From contig NZ_LMEV01000017.1 in the NCBI RefSeq assembly GCF_001426505.1, forward strand, positions 499,339 through 563,338: a stretch of 64,000 nucleotides of DNA, written 5' to 3'. The translations under genes were made by a program, and so were the position numbers. The notes under the pieces are model-generated. The model was not told the DNA's origin. It searched no databases and was given only the letters and a program-made list of their open reading frames with translations. Source of the stretch: Variovorax sp. Root473 (GTDB lineage: Bacteria; Pseudomonadota; Gammaproteobacteria; Burkholderiales; Burkholderiaceae_C). Positions 35,433-42,345 of this stretch are shown here, one piece after another (the first letter of the stretch is position 1; each line of letters starts with the position of its first letter).

Positions 35433-35870
35433 TCAACTTTGGATGTACGAGGTCAGCTGTGTGATGGTCTGTTCGTGCTCGGAAATGATGTCGTCCATCA
35501 GGTCCTGAATGGAGATCATGCCGACCACCTTGTCGCCGTCGACGACGGGCAGGTGGCGGAACTTGCGCTGGCTCATGAGCGCCATGCAGGCGTGGGTCTG
35601 GGTCTGCGGGGTGACGGTCATCACGTCGGGCGTCATGATCTCGGCAACCTTCACCTCCTTGGAGTTCTTGCCCTGCAGGGCCACCTTGCGCGTGTAGTCG
35701 CGTTCGGAGAGAAAGCCCACGAGCTTCTCGCCGTCCATCACCATGAGTGCGCCCACTTCGAAGTGCGCCAGCGTGGCCAGCGCGTCGAACACGCTGGTGT
35801 GAGGCGAGGTGCGCCAGGCGGCGGAATCGTGGCGCTTGAGCAGTTCGGAGACGGGTTTCATCGCGGGCAC
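35433..35870 (-). CDS. CBS-domain pair protein
   Basis: A 145-residue protein of two CBS repeats (about 15-70 and 80-138): KPVSELL, TSPHTSVFDALATLAHFEVGAL and MTPDVMTVTPQTQTHACMAL. Such pairs bind adenine nucleotides and act as energy sensors. Same strand as the hibernation gene but 107 bases apart. Partner unknown. Confidence 0.88.
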   Translation of the reverse strand: MPAMKPVSELLKRHDSAAWRTSPHTSVFDALATLAHFEVGALMVMDGEKLVGFLSERDYTRKVALQGKNSKEVKVAEIMTPDVMTVTPQTQTHACMALMSQRKFRHLPVVDGDKVVGMISIQDLMDDIISEHEQTITQLTSYIQS

Positions 35871-36020
35871 TCCATTCAGGGGTTTCGATCCGGCCGCCGC
35901 ACGCGGTGCCGTGCTTCGGACAAATCATAGGGGCGGAATCGCCCGTCGCGATGCAAAAACCTGCGGGGTGTTGCGCGTGTCACGCAGCGCACACGAACCC
36001 CGCCGGCTTTCAGAGAGTGC

Positions 36021-36620
36021 TCAGGGTGCGGTGGCGAGCACGCGGCTCAGCGCCACGGCGTTGCCCGCGACGGTTTTCACGAGGCCCTTCTCGTCGAAGT
36101 TCACCTGGAACTCCGACCAGCTGTCGCGCCAGTAGCGCCAGATGGGCGCGTCCAGGCTCGGGTTCTCGCTGGCCACCGGGTAGCCGATGGCCATGAGCAC
36201 CTGTTCGCGCGTCATGCCGGGCATCACCTTGCCCGCGACGATGGCCGCGCCCACCGCGGGCGGGAAGCTCGCGATCTTGCGCTTCGGGTCTTCGGTGACG
36301 ACATAGCGTTGGGCGAAGTCGATCAGCGTGATGTTGCGGCTGTAGTCGTTCTTGATGCGCTGCGGCTTGCCCGCGAGATCGACGTTGAAGAAGCGGAAGT
36401 CGTAGGCCGTGATGCGCGCCGGCGTGCCCACGGCCACGACGCTCGTGCCCTGCTCGTCGTAGTTGATGTCGCTGATCGAATCGCCGTACGTGCGCATGTT
36501 GCAGCACAGGAAACCGTCGGTCAGCGGGCCGGGCGGCGGCGACGGGCGCTGGGCTTGCGCCACGGTGGCGGACAGGATGCTGGTGGCCGCCAGCAGGGCG
36601 GCGGCAAGGCGCTGGACCAT
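36021..36620 (-). CDS. Exported SmpA/OmlA-like protein of unknown function
   Basis: A 199-residue product with a clear signal peptide (AALLAATSILSATVAQA, cleavage near residue 23). The mature part contains two adjacent Cys (GFLCCNMRTYGD). The C-terminal PGMTREQVLMAIGYPVASENPSLDAPIWRYWRD is the SmpA/OmlA-type motif of proteins that assist envelope assembly. No lipobox is evident. Specific function unknown. Confidence 0.7.
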   Translation of the reverse strand: MVQRLAAALLAATSILSATVAQAQRPSPPPGPLTDGFLCCNMRTYGDSISDINYDEQGTSVVAVGTPARITAYDFRFFNVDLAGKPQRIKNDYSRNITLIDFAQRYVVTEDPKRKIASFPPAVGAAIVAGKVMPGMTREQVLMAIGYPVASENPSLDAPIWRYWRDSWSEFQVNFDEKGLVKTVAGNAVALSRVLATAP

Positions 36621-36722
36621 GAAAGGAATCTCCCTTGTTGTGACTTCTTGAAACAGCTGCGTGGCGCAGCGCGCGGATTCTAGGGGTGATCCAGGCGCCC
36701 CCAGCCGGTGAATACGCCAGTT

Positions 36723-36745
36723 GTTGCTATCAAAAGCGCAGCAAC
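36723..36745. repeat. GTTGCT / AGCAAC dyad before ylqF
   Basis: GTTGCT (36723-36728) and AGCAAC (36740-36745) flank ATCAAAAGCGC. The string TGCTATCAAA within it is also present at 21781-21790. Confidence 0.4.
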
Positions 36746-36836
36746 GAGAAATCGGTCCGCTTCCCGGTTCACAATGCGCACCCGGCCTGCGAGGCCGGCC
36801 CCCTTCCAGACAGCGCGAAAGAAAGAGCATCCATCG

Positions 36837-37823
36837 ATGGCGATCCAGTGGTTCCCCGGTCACATGTATTCGACCCAGAAGGCCATCACCGAGCGGGTGA
36901 AGGACATCGACGTGGTGATCGAACTGCTCGACGCGCGCCTGCCCGGCTCCAGCGCCAACCCGATGCTGGCCGAGCTCACGGCCGGGCGGCCCACGCTCAA
37001 GGTGCTCAACAAGCAGGACCTGGCCGACCCCGCACGCACCGAGGCCTGGCTGGCGCACTACAACGCGCTGCCCGACACCCGCGCCATTGCGCTCGACGCC
37101 AGCCTGACCATGCCCGCGCAGCGCATCGTGCGCGCCTGCCACGAGCTGTCGCCCCACCGCGGTGGCATGGCCAAGCCGATGCGCGTGCTGATCTGCGGCA
37201 TTCCGAACGTGGGCAAGTCCACCCTCATCAACACGCTCACGGGCGGGCGCAAGGCCAAGACCGGCGACGAGGCCGGCATCACCAAGCTCGAACAGCGCAT
37301 CACGCTGGCCGATGACTTCTACCTGTGGGACACGCCCGGCATGCTGTGGCCGCGCATCATCGTGCCCAAGAGCGGCTACAACCTCGCGGCAAGCGGCGCG
37401 GTGGGACGCAACGCTTTCGATGAAGAAGAAGTGGCGCTGGAGCTGCTCGACTACCTCAAGTCGAACTACGCCGAGGGCCTCGTCGCGCGCTTCAAGCTCA
37501 CCGAACTCGACGCGGCCACGCTGGCCGAGATGAAAGACGAGGACGTGCTCGACACCATCGGCCGCAAGCGCGGCGCGCTGCTGGGCAAGGGCAAGGTCAA
37601 CCTGCAGAAGGCAGCTGAAATCGTGATGCACGAGTTCCGCGCCGGCAACCTGGGGCGCATCACGCTCGAGACGCCCGAAGAATTCGCGCAATGGCTGGCC
37701 GCCGGTCAGCGCGCCGACGCCGAGCGCGCCGCGAAGAAGGCGGCGCGGGGCAAGAAGGGCAAGCAAAAGCCCGCAACGCCAGAGGCCACGGACGCAGACA
37801 GCAACCCCACGGCGCGCGAGTGA
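36837..37823 (+). CDS. ylqF: Ribosome biogenesis GTPase YlqF/RbgA
   Basis: A 328-residue circularly permuted GTPase: NKQD (58-61) comes before the Walker A GIPNVGKS (121-128), and DTPGMLWP follows. IQWFPGHMYSTQKAI at the N-terminus is the YlqF hallmark. It assists late 50S assembly. Start at 36837 fits that hallmark; an ATG at 36708 adds unrelated residues. The C-terminal Lys-rich tail (KKAARGKKGKQK) probably contacts rRNA. Confidence 0.92.
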   Translation: MAIQWFPGHMYSTQKAITERVKDIDVVIELLDARLPGSSANPMLAELTAGRPTLKVLNKQDLADPARTEAWLAHYNALPDTRAIALDASLTMPAQRIVRACHELSPHRGGMAKPMRVLICGIPNVGKSTLINTLTGGRKAKTGDEAGITKLEQRITLADDFYLWDTPGMLWPRIIVPKSGYNLAASGAVGRNAFDEEEVALELLDYLKSNYAEGLVARFKLTELDAATLAEMKDEDVLDTIGRKRGALLGKGKVNLQKAAEIVMHEFRAGNLGRITLETPEEFAQWLAAGQRADAERAAKKAARGKKGKQKPATPEATDADSNPTARE

Positions 37824-37877
37824 AGGTCTTGCGCGCGGCGCGCTGAGCGCCGCGCGGGCCGCACCTATCATCGAAAC

Positions 37878-38339
37878 ATGCAACGTCTCACGCGCCAGCG
37901 CAACGCCGTTTTCTCCGCCTTCAGCGACGCCGGTCGCGTGCTGACCGCTCCCCAAATCCTTGAACACGCCCGGGCCATCGTGCCCGAGATCAGCCTGTCG
38001 ACGGTGTACCGCCAGGTCTCGCTGCTGCTGGCCGACGGCGAGATCGCCAAGGTCGAGCTGCCCGGTGAACCGGCGCGCTACGAAGTGGCCTGCAAGACCG
38101 ATTCGCACGACCACCCTTCGCACGAGGCAGGCGAGGGCGGCCAGGCAGGGCACCACCATCACTACTTTCATTGTTCGCACTGCGGGCAGGTGTTCCTGCT
38201 GCACGCCTGCCCGGGGCCGATGCATGACCTGGCCCCCAAGGGCTTCCAGGTGACGCACCACGAAGTCACGCTGCATGGCCTGTGCGCAGCCTGCGTCGAG
38301 GCCGGTGCGAAAGCGCCCAAGGCGCACCCGCCGCACTGA
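37878..38339 (+). CDS. Fur-family regulator with a His-rich insert
   Basis: A 153-residue Fur-fold protein. Winged helix at 1-70 (RQRNAVFSAFSDAGRVLTAPQI, ISLSTVYRQVSLLLADGEI). Metal part: HDHPSH at 77-82, HHHH at 92-95 and YFHCSHCG, with paired cysteines Cys99/102 and Cys136/139. It lies 55 bases after ylqF and 104 before the L36B gene, with the 26-bp palindrome between. It is a second Zur/Fur-like paralog; metal (zinc, iron, manganese or peroxide sensing) cannot be fixed from sequence. Confidence 0.85.
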   Translation: MQRLTRQRNAVFSAFSDAGRVLTAPQILEHARAIVPEISLSTVYRQVSLLLADGEIAKVELPGEPARYEVACKTDSHDHPSHEAGEGGQAGHHHHYFHCSHCGQVFLLHACPGPMHDLAPKGFQVTHHEVTLHGLCAACVEAGAKAPKAHPPH

Positions 38340-38378
38340 CGGCAGTGCGACCCCGGAGGGCCGGGGAAGGTTGACAAA

Positions 38379-38404
38379 GTTATTGAGAATGAATTCGCAA
38401 TAAC
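38379..38404. promoter_or_regulatory. 26-bp palindromic operator over the L36B promoter
   Basis: Arms GTTATTGAGAAT and ATTCGCAATAAC (11 of 12 positions complementary) flank a GA centre. Its inner part resembles a Fur box with a two-base centre. It covers the -35 and most of the spacer of the promoter at 38383-38411. Likely bound by a Fur-family protein, perhaps the product of the preceding gene. Confidence 0.7.
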
Positions 38405-38411
38405 GTATATT
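38383..38411 (+). promoter_or_regulatory. Sigma-70-type promoter of the L36B operon
   Basis: TTGAGA (38383-38388), 17-base spacer, TATATT (38406-38411). Each hexamer differs from consensus at one position. The gene starts 33 bases after the -10 element. Confidence 0.65.
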
Positions 38412-38443
38412 CGCGTGTCCGAACGAACTCCCTGGTCACGTCC

Positions 38444-38593
38444 ATGCAAGTCCTGTCCTCGCTCAAAGAAGCCAAGAAGCGCCACCGCGATTGCCAGGTG
38501 GTGACGCGGCGCGGCCGCACGTACGTCATCTGCAAGTCCAACCCGCGCTTCAAGGCGCGGCAGGGCGGCGCGAAAAACAAGAACAAGCGCTGA
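38444..38593 (+). CDS. ykgO: 50S ribosomal protein L36, type B (YkgO-like)
   Basis: A 49-residue L36 starting [20 protein letters not shown]. It has Cys17 and Cys30 only, lacking the CxxC...C...H zinc site of the classic L36, and the shape [12 protein letters not shown] and [11 protein letters not shown] matches E. coli YkgO. Such copies replace the zinc-binding form when zinc is scarce. The upstream palindrome and adjacent Fur-family gene fit that. The gene is too short for standard ORF finders. Confidence 0.88.
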   Translation: MQVLSSLKEAKKRHRDCQVVTRRGRTYVICKSNPRFKARQGGAKNKNKR

Positions 38594-38718
38594 GCATTCG
38601 GCGGCTCTGTCGCCGTCGCCTTCATTCCCCATTCGATGACCGCATCGGCGTGCCCACGCCGGGGCGTGCCTGCGCGCGTCTTTCCTTTCCTTCTTCCTTC
38701 CATCGGAATCCCTCCGCC

Positions 38719-39423
38719 ATGCTCCGAGCCTCCGGCCTCACCAAACGCTACGGCGCGCACACCGCGCTCGACCGCCTCGACCTCGACATCCGCGGCGGCG
38801 ATATCTACTGCCTGCTGGGCGCCAACGGCGCAGGCAAGACGACGACCATCAACCTGTTCCTGAACTTCATCGCACCGACCGACGGCACGGTGCAGATCAA
38901 CGGCACCGACGTCACGCGCCATCCCGTCGCGACCAAGCAGGACGTGGCGTACATCCCCGAGCAGGTCACGCTGTACGGCACGCTCTCGGGCCTGGAAAAC
39001 CTGCGCTTCTTCGCCGGCCTGGCGCTGGGCCACGAACTGCCGCGCGAACGCCTGCTCGCGCTGATGACCGAGGTGGGGCTGGACCACGCCGCCGCCGACA
39101 AGCGCGTCAGCATGTACTCGAAGGGCATGCGCCAGAAGGTGTGGATCGCGGTGGCGCTGGCCAAGCAGGCCAAGGCGCTGCTGCTCGACGAGCCCACCTC
39201 GGGGCTCGACCCGCATGCCGCGGCCGAGTTCTCCGACCTGCTGCGCCGCGCGGCCGACCGCGGCGTGGCCGTGCTCACCACCACGCACGACCTGTTCCAT
39301 GCGCAGCAGACCGCCACGCGCGTCGGGATCATGAAGCGCGGCCGGCTGGTCGAGAGCCTCGACGGCGCGCAGATCGGCCAGACCGACCTGCAGTCCCTCT
39401 ACCTGCAACACATGAGGGCATGA
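38719..39423 (+). CDS. ABC transporter ATP-binding protein
   Basis: A 234-residue ATPase. Walker A GANGAGKT (34-41), signature YSKGMRQKV, Walker B ALLLDEPTSGLDP, and the His-switch in TTTHDLFHA. ABC-2/CcmA-like class, typical of exporters or membrane-remodelling systems. It heads a run with two DUF3526 permeases (4-base gap, then 15) and a TonB receptor. A hairpin-like GGCG...CGCC lies between L36B and this gene. Confidence 0.9.
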   Translation: MLRASGLTKRYGAHTALDRLDLDIRGGDIYCLLGANGAGKTTTINLFLNFIAPTDGTVQINGTDVTRHPVATKQDVAYIPEQVTLYGTLSGLENLRFFAGLALGHELPRERLLALMTEVGLDHAAADKRVSMYSKGMRQKVWIAVALAKQAKALLLDEPTSGLDPHAAAEFSDLLRRAADRGVAVLTTTHDLFHAQQTATRVGIMKRGRLVESLDGAQIGQTDLQSLYLQHMRA

Positions 39424-39427
39424 CCCG

Positions 39428-40828
39428 ATGACGATGCGCTGGATCGCCCGACGCGAATTCACCGAACGCCTGCGCGACGGCCGCCTGTACTGGGCCGGCG
39501 GGCTCGTGGCCGTGTTGCTCTTCACCGCGCTGGCCGTCGGCTGGGCGCACCAGCGCGGCGCGCATGCCGAGCAGGTCGCCGCGCAGGCCATGGACTACCG
39601 CGACTGGCTGCACCAGGACAAGCGCCACCCGCACGACGCCGCGCACCAGGGCATGCATGCCTTCAAGCCCGAGCCGCCGCTGTCGATGGTCGATGCGGGC
39701 ATCAACCCCTACATCGGCAGCACCGTGTGGCTGCAGGCGCACCGCCAGAGCGAGGTCAAGTTCAATGCCGCACAAGACGCGACCGGCCTGCAGCGCTTCG
39801 GCAACCTGTCGGTGGGCTGGATCCTGCAGGTGCTCGGCCCGCTGCTGGTGATCGTGCTGGGCTTCAACGCCTTCGCGGGCGAGCGCGAGCAGGGCATCCT
39901 GCGCCAGACGCTGAGCCTGGGCGTGGCGCCGCTGCGCCTGCTGGCCGGCAAGGCGCTGGCGCTGTCGGCCTTGCTCGCGGTGCTGCTGGTGCCGGCGGCG
40001 CTCGTGGCAGTCGTTGCCGTGGCGGTGGGGGCGGAGCCGGGCGGGCGCATCGATGCGTTGCTGCGCCTGGGCGCGTGGTCGCTGGGCTACGCGGTGTACC
40101 TGGGCATCTTCGTGTGCCTGGTGCTGGGTGTGTCGGCGCTGTCGTCCACCTCGCGCATGGCGATCACCGTGCTGCTCGCGTTGTGGATCGGGCAGGCCGT
40201 GATGGCGCCGCGCGTGCTCTCCGAACTCTCGCGCACGTGGTTCCCGAGCCCGACGCGGCTCGAGTTCAACCAGGCGCTGGGCGCGGAACTCAAGGCCGTG
40301 TCGAACCAGGTCTGGCAGCAGAACTTCGGCACCACCGAGCGCTGGGGGCGCGACGTGCCGCTGAGCAAGTGGGGCATTGCGCTGCGCCTGGACGACCAGG
40401 CCTCGTACCCCGTGTACGACCGCCACTACGGCCGCCTGTGGGACACCTGGGAACAGCAGCAGAAAGTGCAGGAGTGGAGCGGCCTGCTGCTGCCGCTGCT
40501 CGCGGTGCGCAGCTTCTCGATGGGCATGGCGGGCACGGACTTCTCGCACCACCGGCGCTTCACCACGGCGGCCGAGCAGCACCGCCGCCACATCCAGGAC
40601 CTGATGAGCAAGGACCTCGTCGCGCATGCCGATCCGCTCGGTGACCGTCACTTCTCTTACCAGGCCACGGCCGAGCTCTGGGCCACCGTGCCGCCCTTCG
40701 ACTACCACCCGCCCGGTGCGGGATGGGCGCTGCGGCACCAGGCGCGCAGCTTCATCGTGCTGTGCGTGGGCCTGCTGCTCGCGGCGGCGTTCGCGGCCTT
40801 CGCCACCTTGCGCCAGCGCGCGCTCTGA
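39428..40828 (+). CDS. ABC-2-type permease with DUF3526 domain
   Basis: A 466-residue membrane protein: TM near 22-40, a large periplasmic loop (residues 45-120 HQRGAHAEQ...), a group of TM segments at 135-270, then a long second extracytoplasmic region 280-430 and a final TM. The layout matches DUF3526 permeases, paired with a second similar gene. The start follows the ATPase stop by 4 bases, so it is operonic. Confidence 0.85.
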   Translation: MTMRWIARREFTERLRDGRLYWAGGLVAVLLFTALAVGWAHQRGAHAEQVAAQAMDYRDWLHQDKRHPHDAAHQGMHAFKPEPPLSMVDAGINPYIGSTVWLQAHRQSEVKFNAAQDATGLQRFGNLSVGWILQVLGPLLVIVLGFNAFAGEREQGILRQTLSLGVAPLRLLAGKALALSALLAVLLVPAALVAVVAVAVGAEPGGRIDALLRLGAWSLGYAVYLGIFVCLVLGVSALSSTSRMAITVLLALWIGQAVMAPRVLSELSRTWFPSPTRLEFNQALGAELKAVSNQVWQQNFGTTERWGRDVPLSKWGIALRLDDQASYPVYDRHYGRLWDTWEQQQKVQEWSGLLLPLLAVRSFSMGMAGTDFSHHRRFTTAAEQHRRHIQDLMSKDLVAHADPLGDRHFSYQATAELWATVPPFDYHPPGAGWALRHQARSFIVLCVGLLLAAAFAAFATLRQRAL

Positions 40829-40843
40829 GAGGGGATGCCACCC

Positions 40844-42319
40844 ATGTCCATCCCTCCTCCCCAAGGCCGCCGCCTGCTGGCCGTGATGCGCCAGGAAGTC
40901 CGTTTGATGCTTGCCGAGCGCGGCCTGTGGGTCGTCGGCGCGTTGTTCCTCCTGCTCGTGGCCTATGCGCTGGGCAACGGCCTTTTGCAGACCGCCCAGC
41001 GCGACCGCGCGCAGGCAGCCGTCGCGCAGGCCGATCGCGACACCCGCACCGCGCAACGCACCTTGCTCGAAGCCATCGGGGTCGGCACCGCGCAGCCCAC
41101 GCCCTTTGAAAACCCGGCCGACCCCTCGCGCATGGCGAGCAGCTACGGCGGGCAGCACGTGCTGCTGCCGACTGCGCCGCTGGGCCCGGTCGCGCTGGGG
41201 CAGAGCGACCTGTTCCCGAGCCAGTACCAGGTCACGAACCAGAGCCGCGTGGTGTTCATGAATCCGAGCGACATCGAGAACCCGTGGCACCTGCTGAGCG
41301 GGCATTTCGACCTGGCCTTCGTCATCGTCTACCTGCTGCCGCTGCTGATCTTTGCGCTCAGCTACAACCTGCTGTCGGCGGAGCGCGAGAACGGCACCTT
41401 GCGCCTGCTGCTGTCGCAACCGCTGCGGCTGCGCACGCTGCTCGCGGGCAAGCTCACGGTGCGCGCAGCCGTGCTGCTGGGGCCGGCGGTGCTGCTGCCG
41501 GTGGCGGTGCTGTGGATCGCGCGCCATGCGGGGCTCACGGCGGGCGGCGCGGGCAGCGCCACGCTGTGGTGGGCGTTGCTGGTCGGCGCCTACGCGCTGT
41601 TCTGGTTCGCGCTGGTGGTGGCGGTGAACGCCTTCGGCGCCTCGTCGGCTACGAACGCGATGGTGCTTGTCATCGCCTGGGTGCTGCTGGTGCTGGTGGC
41701 GCCCGTGCTGCTCAACCTGGCCGTCACGCAGGCGAGTCCTGCGCCCTCGCGTACCGAGCTCGCCACGCGCCAGCGCGTGGTCACGGCCGAGGCGATGAAG
41801 CGCCACCAGGACCTGCTGGGCACCGAGTACCAGCACGTCGGGCAGGGCGCGATCCTCGTGCCGCGCGACGGCAAGATCGAGATCGCCGGCCGCTCGCTGG
41901 CCAACTACCGCATCCAGCGCGAGGTCGACGAAGCGATCCGCCCCGCGCTCGCGCGCTTCGATGCACAGCAGGCGCAACAGCAGGCGCTTCTGGGCCGCTT
42001 CGGCGCGGTGTCGCCGGCGGCCGTGGCCTACGAAGGCATGACCGCGCTGGCCGGCAACGGCGCGCGCCGCCATGCGCGCTTCGACGCGCAGACCGTGGCG
42101 CACCACGAGGCCTGGAAGGCCTTCTTCTTCCCGCGCATCGACGCGCGCGATGCGCTCGTGCCGGCCGACTTCGACCGCATGCCCACCTTCGCCTGGCACG
42201 AGGAACCCGCCGACCTCGTGCGTGGGCAGGCCGCACTGGCCGTGCTGCAACTGCTGGTGCCGAGCCTGCTGCTGCTCGGCCTCGCGGCCTGGCGGCTTCG
42301 GCGCTTCTCGGTGGCTTGA
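40844..42319 (+). CDS. Second DUF3526-type ABC permease
   Basis: A 491-residue paralog of the previous permease, with the same two-loop topology and LSAERENGTLRLLLSQPL in the cytoplasmic part. Start at 40844 (MSIPPPQG) has GAGAGGGG 9 bases in front; 40835 would leave no spacing. Together with the ATPase it makes a complete transporter. The C-terminal WRLRRFSVA is typical of the family. Confidence 0.83.
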   Translation: MSIPPPQGRRLLAVMRQEVRLMLAERGLWVVGALFLLLVAYALGNGLLQTAQRDRAQAAVAQADRDTRTAQRTLLEAIGVGTAQPTPFENPADPSRMASSYGGQHVLLPTAPLGPVALGQSDLFPSQYQVTNQSRVVFMNPSDIENPWHLLSGHFDLAFVIVYLLPLLIFALSYNLLSAERENGTLRLLLSQPLRLRTLLAGKLTVRAAVLLGPAVLLPVAVLWIARHAGLTAGGAGSATLWWALLVGAYALFWFALVVAVNAFGASSATNAMVLVIAWVLLVLVAPVLLNLAVTQASPAPSRTELATRQRVVTAEAMKRHQDLLGTEYQHVGQGAILVPRDGKIEIAGRSLANYRIQREVDEAIRPALARFDAQQAQQQALLGRFGAVSPAAVAYEGMTALAGNGARRHARFDAQTVAHHEAWKAFFFPRIDARDALVPADFDRMPTFAWHEEPADLVRGQAALAVLQLLVPSLLLLGLAAWRLRRFSVA

Positions 42320-42345
42320 CGCTTTCTTCATTTCTTCTACGCACC

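Noticed and set aside
39329..42331. 1000-codon minus-strand open frame opposite the ABC permeases
   Set aside because: Same effect; the plus-strand permeases have clear TM topology and operon spacing.
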